DNA from: CALGYY01 sp963678485 | Lineage (GTDB): Bacteria; Bacteroidota; Bacteroidia; Bacteroidales; CAIWKO01 | Direction: 5' to 3' | DNA length: 64,000 nucleotides | NCBI GenBank assembly: GCA_963678485.1 | Contig: OY782882.1 | Location: forward strand, 2,666,001-2,730,000 | Shown: piece after piece, positions 25,901 through 33,221 of the stretch | Numbering within the stretch: position 1 is the first letter of the stretch | How the letters are laid out: every line of letters begins with the position of its first letter | Translations under genes and position numbers: made by a program | Notes under the pieces: model-generated | The model's input: the letters and a program-made list of their open reading frames with translations, nothing else | Told to the model about the DNA's origin: nothing | The model's database searches: none

Positions 25901-26287
25901 CTCTTTGCGTACTTCAGCTTCGTTAATCTCACGTTCAACAACAGGTAGGAGTCTGGATAATCTGTTTTTTAGCAGAAAATCGGCAGCACCTGCCTTCATA
26001 GCCTCAACGGCTGTTTCTTCTCCTGCCTTGCCGGAAATCATGATACAAGGTACATCAGCATTGATAGTGCGGATTAATCGAATAGCATTAATTCCACTGA
26101 ATTGGGGTAATACATAATCAGCCAATACAAGATCCCATGCGTGAAGATTAATGGTTTGCAACAGTGCTGCTTCATTATCAATACGCATCGAAAAAATCTG
26201 ATATCCTCCGCGAGTCAGTTCCCGTTCAATGAGCATGGCATCATCGTCAGAGTCCTCGATAAACAATATATTTAGATTTTTTTTCAT
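22940..26287 (-). CDS. Hybrid multi-PAS/GAF sensor kinase, HisKA_3
   Basis: 1115 residues from ATG 26287; a TTG at 26308 would add seven. Order: receiver 1-125 with Asp57 (WDLVLADYVLPQFSG), PAS about 140-262, GAF about 270-440, PAS about 450-590, GAF about 595-770, PAS about 790-910, then HisKA_3 with His919 in AEELHDGLGSLLS and an ATPase domain (ELINNSMKYSS, DDGKGFD, GMGVKNI). No membrane segment. The N-terminal receiver means it may itself receive phosphate, for example from an upstream kinase. Its HELHDGLG-type box pairs naturally with the NarL-type regulator downstream. It begins 17 bases after the previous kinase gene, within one operon. Confidence 0.9.
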   Translation of the reverse strand: MKKNLNILFIEDSDDDAMLIERELTRGGYQIFSMRIDNEAALLQTINLHAWDLVLADYVLPQFSGINAIRLIRTINADVPCIMISGKAGEETAVEAMKAGAADFLLKNRLSRLLPVVEREINEAEVRKEKKIIESQLSEKEEQYLKLFESASDAIIIIDNYKFVDSNHQMYHLLGYEKADIIGKCPWELSPTYQENGLSSFESAKKILNEGTQGINQQFEWQFLCKDQTLLLTEITLSSFLVREKTMLMAVIRNITERKTAERNQKLAADILEALNHPDDQIKLIEKILQLIKDSTHAETVGIRLKDENDYPFYVSSGFPKNFSELHTNLYRTDSLGKIIKDSKGNISYSCLCGSVISGESNFNPALFTKGGSFVMGSQLQFYEGSHISEHSDLRGQCLKVGYESIALIPLKSGDEVIGILQLSDHRKNLFPPSMVQYFEGIGSSIGIAIKRINDDEKIRLNEEKMRGIIENSADAIVLADEQGRIIEWNQAAEYLMGFSRAEAIGKNLWDIQYLTSIDENKTEQKLFELQKFIQGFLKNGTQNIPDLFATQLQKPNGEISHIQTRLFSVKTIHGNKLGSISRDITELKKAREVELRNMEILETLSRTAMDFVGLTVDKDIYGYIANKLGSLAPGAMIFTGPFDNFTGLLKLERVAGIPDDTLMELNTLAGGDYRRIQFPIEPSHIEKLSKGTIECLPDFWRQKYESIVESEGNPLPRAIKATHAFSIGLSDQNHFYGLVLFLVPLDQELNKALIETFISQASVALTKLNILSELQKSQQRFNSLFEQNNDILFTIDSSENITSINPIGEQLITGKFSEGIHLKNLLSTTAYNRLRKIFYETAKRNLQFCSAEIDLTARNGSLLTFQMNFSITYQNRRIYEIFGIARNITTNKMLQNQILSKIIETEEREKKSFAEELHDGLGSLLSTINIYVGLLQKKEKSEEDRAKYLKELNKLVREAVNNVRLFANSLTPNVLNDFGILTALRLFGEKINVTRPGLIKFNLPDKLPKTDKIVEINLYRILMELINNSMKYSSAQNIGIMMKSEEKNLILSFTDDGKGFDVDQILNSEASGMGVKNILARVKTINGSCDFESMPGEGVNVHIMVPRSLKPYSK

Positions 26288-26304
26288 GGGCTGATTTATA
26301 TTGC

Positions 26305-27999
26305 TCAATAAGTTTCTTCGTTTGTGTGATTTGTATTTTCGTTACTTGACAGTTTGACGTAGTGCTGACGTGGCAATGAAAAGCTGAACACTGCACCTTC
26401 GCCTTTGGTGCCTTCTGCCCATACACAGCCACCATGTTTTTGTGTGATTTCAGAAACAATCGCAAGACCTACACCGGTTCCTTCGAATTGTTCCAGCGGA
26501 TGTAGTCGTTGAAATACTTTGAATAGCTTATTTTCATATTTCATGTCGAAACCAACACCATTATCGCGAACATAATACACCAAATTTTCTGAATCTTCTC
26601 TTCCTCCAATTTCGATAATACTGGTTTCTTTTGTGTTGCTGAATTTTATTGCATTTGAAATTAAATTGAACATTAGCTGACGTATCAAATGACGGTCGCC
26701 CCAAGCCATTGGTAAGGGCATGATATTTATCTGAACTCGTTCGGGAAGGCCCTCTGGTGCGATTTCACTTATTATCGATTGAATTAATTTCTTCACATCG
26801 ATTCTGACATATCGTAATTTTTGCATGCCTGTTCCTGCAAATTCCAACAGATCATCAATCAATCCGCCCATTTTATGGGTGTTTTGAATGATACCATTTA
26901 GTAAGGTCATTCCTCCCGCGTCCAGCACATCATTATAATCCTCAATCAAAATATTAGTAAAACCATCAATGGCGCGCAAGGGAGTGCGTAAGTCGTGAGA
27001 TACAGAATGAGTAAAGGATTCAAGATCTTTATTTACCGATTTACGTTCAGAGATATTTCTTGATACACCAACAATTCCAGTCGCTCTTCCTTGATCATCG
27101 CGCAGAAACGACATTTGTCCCTCGACCCAAATAATGCTTCCATCTTTAGTGTACTCCTGAAACTCCAGTATTCTAGTACGAGTTGGATCGCTGCCCGGCA
27201 GTTGCTCATTCACCATTTCCTGAGCAAAAACTTCTTTCATCATTTTAAGTGAAGCAGGAGGGAGGAAGCTTTCGACTGGGTTCGACAACTGCTCTTCAGC
27301 AGTATATCCGGTAAGGAAAATACTAGAAGGGCTAACGTAGGTAAATTTTAAATTCAAGTCCATTGTCCAGATTACATCTCTAGTATTCTCTGCTAACAAT
27401 CTGTACTTTTTCTCGCTCTCGAGCACTCGTTTTTCAACCTTCATTCGATGCAAAACTAGGGTAGTACTGTCGGCCAGCATATCGGCAATTTTAAGAATCT
27501 CCGGTTCAATTTCACGATCCACCATCAGCGAAAGCGTTCCATGACTAATGCTATCATAATAAAATGCTTTTGAATAGATAAGTTTAATACCGATGATTTT
27601 TTCAATGGCTTTGCAGAGGAAGCGCGGGAATTGTTTTAATACATAGCTATACAGCCCGTCAGGAATTACTTGTAAATGCGGCGAATGAAAATCAACGGCA
27701 ATATCATTTTCTATTTTACTTGCAGGCACACGTTTCTTCATTATATCGTCTCCTGCAATCGCACGAATGGAATTCAAATATTTATCAAGCCCTTTACTAT
27801 ATGCCATTCCATAGGTCTGAGTAGTTTCATCATAATCGGAAACTGCAACAATTCCAGGGCAGAGTTCATAACACACATCGCAGGTCAGACGGAACACTTC
27901 GTTTGTTGTCCTGCAGGCGTTCAGTGCCGAAGAAAATCGGGACACCGCCAACAATTTGTTGAGCGTGTCTTTATCCGGTAGCTGTTTGCCTGCAATCAT
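26305..27999 (-). CDS. GAF-PAS sensor histidine kinase
   Basis: 564 residues, cytoplasmic. About 10-190 is GAF-like (ALNACRTTNEVFRLTCDVCY). A PAS domain covers about 195-320 (YRLLAENTRDVIWTMDLNLK, ending GVSRNISERK). HisKA has His335 in THSVSHDLRTPLRAIDGF; the ATPase part has NLISNAIKFSN, DNGVGFD, FKVFQRLH and GTGVGLA. It is close in the catalytic part to the kinase at 12066. A Cys-rich stretch near 40-47 (CDVCYELC) could bind metal, but that is speculation. It lies four bases from the upstream kinase's stop. Confidence 0.9.
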   Translation of the reverse strand: MIAGKQLPDKDTLNKLLAVSRFSSALNACRTTNEVFRLTCDVCYELCPGIVAVSDYDETTQTYGMAYSKGLDKYLNSIRAIAGDDIMKKRVPASKIENDIAVDFHSPHLQVIPDGLYSYVLKQFPRFLCKAIEKIIGIKLIYSKAFYYDSISHGTLSLMVDREIEPEILKIADMLADSTTLVLHRMKVEKRVLESEKKYRLLAENTRDVIWTMDLNLKFTYVSPSSIFLTGYTAEEQLSNPVESFLPPASLKMMKEVFAQEMVNEQLPGSDPTRTRILEFQEYTKDGSIIWVEGQMSFLRDDQGRATGIVGVSRNISERKSVNKDLESFTHSVSHDLRTPLRAIDGFTNILIEDYNDVLDAGGMTLLNGIIQNTHKMGGLIDDLLEFAGTGMQKLRYVRIDVKKLIQSIISEIAPEGLPERVQINIMPLPMAWGDRHLIRQLMFNLISNAIKFSNTKETSIIEIGGREDSENLVYYVRDNGVGFDMKYENKLFKVFQRLHPLEQFEGTGVGLAIVSEITQKHGGCVWAEGTKGEGAVFSFSLPRQHYVKLSSNENTNHTNEETY

Positions 28000-28003
28000 T
28001 GGG

Positions 28004-30385
28004 TTAAAGAATTACTGGTTGCTTTGTACTCGAAAATCGAAAAATAAACGTTGCGCCTTCGCCGGGATTCGACATTGCACGAATCTCACCACCATGTTTA
28101 TTGATGATGCGTTGCACCAATGCTAGTCCTATTCCGTTACCTTTAAATTCTGAATCGGAATGCAGTCTTTGAAAGGGGGTAAATAATTTTGATGCGTACA
28201 CCATGTCAAATCCAACCCCATTATCTTTAATTCGTAAATACTCGAGACCATCTTCAACAATAGTATCCAATACAACTGTTGGATTCGTTTCGTGAGCACT
28301 GTATTTTATGGCATTTCCCAACAAATTTTCAAGTGCAATACGAATAAGTCCTTTGTCGCCAAAAGCGATTATGTTTTTTGCATAGGTCACCGTTGTTTTC
28401 TCATCTTTAACCATCGTGCTAAGCAAATCTTCAACAAGTGAAGAGATATTTACTTCTTCGAAGTAGGCTTCTTGCCTTGTAATCATGGACAAACTCAATA
28501 AATCCTCAATTAATCGGGCCATTCGACTTACAGCATTATTAATTCGGTTAATGTAATCGAATCCTTTGCTATCGATTACATTACTATAATCCTCAGTCAA
28601 TGCAGTACTGAAGCCAATGATAGAACGCAGCGGGGCGCTCAGGTCGTGAGAAACGGAGTAGCTGAAAGCTTCAAGTTCTCTTGTATATGCAAGAAGTTCT
28701 GTTGTGCGCTCTGCCACTCTTAACTCCAGATCCTGATTTAATTTTTTTATTTCCTCTACTGCCTTACGGCGATCTGTAATATCTAAAATTTGCGTAATAA
28801 AAAATCTCGACCGGCTTAAAAGGAAAGGCATAACCGAACATGAGATTTCGGCCCACAAAATCTCTCCATTTTTTCTGAGATATCGTTTCTCCAACTTTCT
28901 TGTAGAACCTGCCGGGCTGTCTCCAATATCTTTTAGAAGAAGATTGCTTGTGTTGACGTCATCGGGGAAAGTAATTTCCTGTACGCTTAATTTGTTCAAT
29001 TCTTCTTCTTCATATCCTAGCATTGCAGCGAAGGCTTTATTCACTTCAAGATATTTTCCATCCATAGCAACCATGGCCATTCCCAGACTGGCGTTTTCGA
29101 ACACATGACGGAAGCGTTCTTCTGCGATAATTCGTTGTTTCTCTCGTTCGAGCATATCCAGAGAGAATGAAATATCGGAAGTGAGTTCGGCAAGCAGGTC
29201 CATATCTTTTGCATGGAAATAATCTTTTATCTCCGAGAACAGGCATAAGAAAAAGGACGGTGTTTCTTGAAACAATATTGGGAAAAACCCTATCGAATAC
29301 GGATTTGAAAATGTATTGTTTTCATCAGTGTCATAAAATCCCATAGTGTCCGTCGCATTATTGTCGACATAACTTTTACCTGCAACCAGCGATTTCAGCA
29401 ACTGATCATTCAGACGGGGATTCACTTTTGTGCTTGGCTGGGCAAGTCCTTGATTATTTTTTATATGTGATGAAGTTGGTATTACATTAAATCGTGAAGA
29501 ATCGCTGGATATTTCACAAATGCAAGCGGCTTCAAAGTTTCCATATTCAACAGCGATTCTGCACACTTCATTAAATAATGTAAGCTGATCCTGTGTACGG
29601 ACGATGGTTTTATTAATCTCACTTAAAAACGAATAAATCCGATTCAGGTGTTTAATTTTATCTTCTTTAAGTTTTAGTTCGGTGATGTCGCGCGCAATGC
29701 CAATGGTTCCGATAACAATATGGTCGGCATCGAATACCGGGGCTTTTATAGTGTCCACCCACCTGGATTCACCATCAGGACTTTTATAGTCTTCTAAAAC
29801 TCTTATTTGACGGGCGTTTTTAACGACCCATTGATCTTCATACGTGTATTTTTCGGCCATTTCTTCCGGCCAAAGGTCCATATTAGTTTTTCCAGCGATA
29901 TCGACTTGTTTCAAATTGAAAGCCTTTTCAAAGGCTAAATTTACGCTAATTATCTTTCCGCTGGAGTCTTTCACCCAGGCCAAATCGGGTATATTTTGCA
30001 ATATTGCTTCCTGTTGCAAAAGCATGGTTTGTGCTTTTTTCTCTGATGCCTGAAGAATTTGAACGTTTTCGCGCAAAACCTTTTTATGATAGCTATGAGC
30101 GTTTTTCCAGACGATTATTAAAGCAAAAATTGCCAGCAGCGACCCGATTGAAAAGAACAATATCGCCGGGGTAGTGTTAAGGTTGGAAGAGAATGAGTTG
30201 TTTGTGGAATAATCGAGAGAGACAAAATGAAATCCCGGTATTTTCAAGAACTCTAAAAAAAGAATGGTAAACCCTCCGATGTTTATTATTGTGGCAACAA
30301 TAATAAACACCAGCATTGACTGCAGTGGGAAGCCTTTGAGTCTTCCAGTTGTTGACAAACCATCTTGGGGTAGTGGTTTTTTCAT
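28004..30385 (-). CDS. Membrane multi-PAS sensor histidine kinase
   Basis: 793 residues. Two transmembrane helices at about 23-46 and 73-94 enclose a short periplasmic loop of about 26 residues, too small for a typical ligand domain. Cytoplasmic part: PAS about 125-235 (ending GIARDITELK), GAF about 260-412, PAS about 423-540 (ending QILDITDRRK), coiled coil, HisKA with His580 in FSYSVSHDLSAPLRSI, and ATPase (NLLGNAIKYSA, DNGVGFD, FTPFQRLH, GNGIGLA). It starts 44 bases after the CheY-like regulator and ends four bases before the next kinase. Confidence 0.9.
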   Translation of the reverse strand: MKKPLPQDGLSTTGRLKGFPLQSMLVFIIVATIINIGGFTILFLEFLKIPGFHFVSLDYSTNNSFSSNLNTTPAILFFSIGSLLAIFALIIVWKNAHSYHKKVLRENVQILQASEKKAQTMLLQQEAILQNIPDLAWVKDSSGKIISVNLAFEKAFNLKQVDIAGKTNMDLWPEEMAEKYTYEDQWVVKNARQIRVLEDYKSPDGESRWVDTIKAPVFDADHIVIGTIGIARDITELKLKEDKIKHLNRIYSFLSEINKTIVRTQDQLTLFNEVCRIAVEYGNFEAACICEISSDSSRFNVIPTSSHIKNNQGLAQPSTKVNPRLNDQLLKSLVAGKSYVDNNATDTMGFYDTDENNTFSNPYSIGFFPILFQETPSFFLCLFSEIKDYFHAKDMDLLAELTSDISFSLDMLEREKQRIIAEERFRHVFENASLGMAMVAMDGKYLEVNKAFAAMLGYEEEELNKLSVQEITFPDDVNTSNLLLKDIGDSPAGSTRKLEKRYLRKNGEILWAEISCSVMPFLLSRSRFFITQILDITDRRKAVEEIKKLNQDLELRVAERTTELLAYTRELEAFSYSVSHDLSAPLRSIIGFSTALTEDYSNVIDSKGFDYINRINNAVSRMARLIEDLLSLSMITRQEAYFEEVNISSLVEDLLSTMVKDEKTTVTYAKNIIAFGDKGLIRIALENLLGNAIKYSAHETNPTVVLDTIVEDGLEYLRIKDNGVGFDMVYASKLFTPFQRLHSDSEFKGNGIGLALVQRIINKHGGEIRAMSNPGEGATFIFRFSSTKQPVIL

Positions 30386-30429
30386 CAGGGGGATAGTTTG
30401 ATGTAGCCGTACTGTAATTCAAAAAAATG

Positions 30430-30867
30430 CTAAAACCTTGGTTGTTCGTTTATATAAAACCAATAATGTATTGTTACTTCTATTATATCAAGAAAACGTT
30501 TAAAATCAATAGGTTTTTTTATATAACTGTTTGCGCCTAAAGCATAACAATCGTTAAGATCGTTACGTTCGCCTGAAGAGGATAGCACAATAACAGGAAT
30601 AAGCTTAAAGACACTGTTTTTGCGAATAGCTTCAAGAACTTCTTTCCCGTCGATCTTTGGAAGTTTAAGATCGAGCAGTATAAGATCGGGAACATCGAAT
30701 TGGGCTTTATCCTGATATGCCCCGGCGCAATACATATAGTCGAGGGCTTCAGCTCCATCCTGGAGTACAACAACCTTGGCCTGAACGTTCGATTTTTTGA
30801 ACGCACGAAGGATAAGATCCTTGTCATCCTGGCTGTCTTCAACGATTAATATGGTTTTATTCTCCAT
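30430..30867 (-). CDS. CheY-like single-domain response regulator
   Basis: 145 residues: a receiver domain alone. Asp66 is the phosphoacceptor (DLILLDLKLPKIDG), EDSQDD at 10-15 the acidic pocket, Ser in IVLSSSG and Lys in YIKKPID the other conserved residues. The long insertion after helix 2 (ALDYMYCAGAYQDKAQFDVP) is typical of Rcp1-type regulators that pair with bacteriophytochrome-like kinases. No output domain, so it acts by protein contact or as a phosphate relay. It is the first gene of the leftward kinase operon. A promoter -7 element TAATTTTG lies at 30938-30945. Confidence 0.92.
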   Translation of the reverse strand: MENKTILIVEDSQDDKDLILRAFKKSNVQAKVVVLQDGAEALDYMYCAGAYQDKAQFDVPDLILLDLKLPKIDGKEVLEAIRKNSVFKLIPVIVLSSSGERNDLNDCYALGANSYIKKPIDFKRFLDIIEVTIHYWFYINEQPRF

Positions 30868-30937
30868 GGAATGTTAGGTATAATGGGCAATTTGTAATCA
30901 AAAAGTGCTGGCTTTTTTAATGATTAACAAATATATA

Positions 30938-30945
30938 CAAAATTA
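30938..30945 (-). promoter_or_regulatory. -7 promoter element TAATTTTG
   Basis: Read leftwards TAATTTTG matches TAnnTTTG exactly, 70 bases before the ATG at 30867. The expected -33 position (about 30967) coincides with the edge of the dyad at 30968, suggesting activator-dependent initiation. Confidence 0.5.
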
Positions 30946-30968
30946 TTGTGTATTTCAATCTAAAAAGC

Positions 30969-31004
30969 AGGTCAATTGACCTGTTTTATGATGGACAATA
31001 GGCT
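30969..31004. promoter_or_regulatory. Tandem operator-like dyads, site 2
   Basis: CAGGTCAATTGACCTG is a perfect 16-base palindrome at 30968-30983. A second, less perfect dyad TGGACAATAGGCT follows at 30992-31004. Aligned with site 1 (10159), the motif AGGTCAATnGACCTG and the motif GACAATAG are 25 bases apart in both. It lies about 100 bases upstream of the CheY-like gene. Confidence 0.6.
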
Positions 31005-31270
31005 TGAAAAAAAGGCTGTTGATTGGCGTGGATAAGGTAAAAATAGAGGGTTGCAACAGACGATAAAAGCCTTAGCCTTTGATAAACAATTCAGGATGAT
31101 TATTCTTAGACGTAGGACTTTGCAAAGAGAATGTTTAACAGTTACAAATCGACTTTAAAAAGCCGATAAAACAAATCATCCTGATATATCAATCTTAAAG
31201 ACAGGCTGTTGAATTGTTTATTTCCATTATTTTGATAATCCTAAAAAAACAGAAAGATGCCAAAAAAAAG

Positions 31271-31293
31271 AAAGCCGCGTAAAACGCGGCTTT
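31271..31293 (-). terminator. Terminator after tRNA pair
   Basis: Stem AAAGCCGCG/CGCGGCTTT with a five-base loop, followed leftwards by a T tract (A-run at 31262-31269 on the plus strand). It ends the tRNA-Leu transcript. Confidence 0.8.
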
Positions 31294-31307
31294 CAGAAGT
31301 AAAAATG

Positions 31308-31392
31308 TACCCGGAGCGGGAATTGAACCCGCACGGCCTCAACGGCCACAGGATTTTAAGTCCTGCGTGTCTACCAATTCCACCATCCGGGC
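31308..31392 (-). tRNA. tRNA-Leu, anticodon TAA
   Basis: 85 bases, class II. Acceptor GCCCGGA pairs with TCCGGGT, leaving discriminator A. The anticodon stem-loop is CAGGACTTAAAATCCTG with TAA. A long variable arm (about TGGCCGTTGAGGCCGT) and the T arm CGGGTTCAATTCCCG are present. No CCA is encoded after the discriminator. Confidence 0.95.
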
Positions 31393-31429
31393 GGGAGACA
31401 CAAAGCTTTTCAATAGCTATATAACAAAA

Positions 31430-31448
31430 AACCCCCGTACCGAGGGTT
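31430..31448 (-). terminator. Hairpin between the two tRNAs
   Basis: Read leftwards: AACCCTCG, loop GTA, CGGGGGTT, then TTTTTTG. It looks like an intrinsic terminator after tRNA-Gly, so the two tRNAs may be separate or attenuated units. Confidence 0.6.
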
Positions 31449-31455
31449 ATTTTTG

Positions 31456-31528
<73 letters not shown>

Positions 31529-31702
31529 AAAGAACGTTGTTTGGGGGTGCAAATATAAACATTTTCTGAAACACCAAAAAAAAATATGAAAATTTGAAGG
31601 ATGAAATGTTTTTTTAAATCGGCTATCGAAAAACAATTAACGACAATTTTAACTGCAACCTCTTTTACACAGATAAATACAATTGTTCGAAAAGGTGTTT
31701 TT

Positions 31703-32403
31703 GGATCAAGCCAGATTGTTGAGGAGTAAAAAAATAACCAAATGCGTCAACAACTTAGAGGCAAAAGATGGTTTGTCACAATTAACAAGGGCGCGGCTAA
31801 ATTGGTTGTTTATTTCTATTAATTCCACCATTTTTCTTGACAAAAATGGTGGAGCCAAAAGTCAAGTCAAAGCCTGCCTGACTGCGTCACGCAGGCAGGC
31901 AAAATGCTATTCCCCCGCTCTCGCCAACGGCCGCAAATCACGCAAGGTAGTGCCGAAAACGCCAATTGAAGGCAGTTCTTGAATGTGATAATAAACTTCA
32001 TTTCGCTGATTGAATTTTCTTTTTGTCGTTTTCGACAGAGCCGACAGCGAAAAAGCCGCTGTCTGGCCCCTTGCGGATTTGCGTGCCGTTGACGATTCAC
32101 AGTCCCGCCCACGCCCGCTTGCTTTGACAGGCCCGCGCACACGCTTTGAATATTAGTATTGCATAATTTTAATAATGTAAAAGAATCCCAAAGTACTAAT
32201 GGTTTTGGTCTGATAGACTATTTAAATACGGATGCTCAAAAAGATTGATAAGTGTAATCAATATTGATGGCCAATGTTACAGATAATAGCTGCAAATGGA
32301 ACTCATTCGCGTTCATTCGTGGTATTCGTAGTTGAAGAAAGGTTTTAAAATCTATTGTTTTCTATGAATAGTATTCCTACTCCTCAACTTTTCCGCTTGA
32401 TCC
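31703..32403 (+). mobile_element. Non-autonomous transposon-like element, copy B
   Basis: 701 bases, the longest copy. Ends GGATCAAGCCAGATTGTTGA and, read from the right, GGATCAAGCGGAAAAGTTGA. It is flanked by a perfect 8-bp duplication GTGTTTTT (31695-31702 and 32404-32411). Inside is a hairpin CCACCATTTT/AAAATGGTGG at about 31826-31853 and a nested palindromic insertion (about 31872-31900, GCCTGCCTG/CGCAGGCAGGC) absent from the other copies. A GC-rich core is shared by all three copies. Short open frames inside are not conserved as proteins. Confidence 0.88.
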
Positions 32404-32427
32404 GTGTTTTTCGATGGGTCAAAAATC

Positions 32428-32511
32428 AAAAAAAATAGGCGGGATGAAATCCCGCCTAAACCCTAAACAATTACAACTTATTATAGAAATAAGTTGACCA
32501 TGAAAAAAACT
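32428..32511 (-). ncRNA. Candidate small RNA, about 84 nt
   Basis: Read leftwards: a -7 element TACTTTTG (32525-32518), a predicted start near 32511, a hairpin CAACTTA/TAAGTTG (32496-32474), then AGGCGGGAT, loop TTC, ATCCCGCCT (32457-32437) followed by TTTTTTTTGA. Promoter, short body and intrinsic terminator with no adjoining gene on that strand suggest a stand-alone RNA. The identity is unknown and no known RNA family is claimed. Confidence 0.45.
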
Positions 32512-32517
32512 ACATCA

Positions 32518-32525
32518 CAAAAGTA
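32518..32525 (-). promoter_or_regulatory. -7 element of candidate small RNA
   Basis: TACTTTTG on the minus strand, exact TAnnTTTG. A possible TTTG lies 15 bases upstream (32544-32541), shorter than the usual 19-21. Confidence 0.4.
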
Positions 32526-33221
32526 CATTCTTTTTTTAATCAAAACTTACATTGCAAAGAAAAAAAGCATAATAAAAAGTTAAACTTTTTAGATATTGCT
32601 TAACGATTTGTAAAGCAGGGGGGTATATCTACTTGCAGCATTGATTTATTGCAGAAAATCAATAGGGAAATCATGCAATTTTTTTTCACCTTACTTTTTG
32701 TTTAGGCGCGAAACCTGCGTAATTCCTCAGTTAGCTGCAGCTTTCCTAAACGTTTCGTTAATTTTGGATGCAGCAACAGAAAGAAATCATTTTTTTTAAT
32801 TGCTACAAGGCCTGCCCAGCCCATCATATGGGAAATATATGCCTTTGTAATACAGTGATTTGGCAAAGGCTACTCAATTGATTGTTTTTTTCAGATTGCG
32901 TATTAATCTTATGGGCCTTATTCTAAGCGGCCTAAACAATAAAGCACAGTAAGGGTTGTTTGCTTGAAAGTTTTAGGAATTGGCAATGAGCCAAGTGAAA
33001 AGGATCAGCAAAGAAATACTTACAATAAAATGGTCTGAAAAGCAACGATAGCATAGGTTTCAACATTTTCATTTTCATTAACATAGCTAATGGCTTGGTC
33101 AGGTCAACGAAAATGCCGACCTTTGCGCGCCGATTTTGAATTTAAAGGCAATTGTTTTTATCATTGGATTTCACGGGAAGCAAACATACGCTCCTGATTA
33201 TTAAATTAGATTGGCCTTGTA

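Larger units (their letters stand above)
30868..31307. other. Intergenic region before signalling operon
   Basis: It holds the promoter of the CheY-like gene, the tandem dyads at 30969-31004, an inverted repeat TCAGGATGATT/AATCATCCTGA (about 31093 and 31164) and the terminator of the tRNA unit at its right end. No gene. The direct repeat GGCTGTTGA at about 31013 and 31204 has no known meaning. Confidence 0.55.
31529..33221. other. Gene-poor region around repeat copy B
   Basis: 1.7 kb without a convincing protein gene. It holds repeat copy B (31703-32403) with its target duplication, a candidate small RNA on the minus strand (32428-32511), then AT-rich DNA to the SGNH gene. Between about 32560 and 33221 I see no gene; there are homopolymer runs and GGGGGGT at about 32629. 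A weak TAGATTGG at 33207-33214 may be the promoter of the next gene. Confidence 0.55.

Noticed and set aside
31867..32142. 91-residue open frame inside transposon copy B
   Set aside because: Its counterpart in copy C is in similar DNA, but copy A has no such frame; the similarity is at DNA level and the sequence is rich in Arg and Cys as expected from GC-rich repeats.
32500..32583. 27-codon open frame starting ATGAAAAAAACT on the plus strand
   Set aside because: It opposes the better supported small RNA promoter, has no promoter of its own and no recognisable signal or motif.
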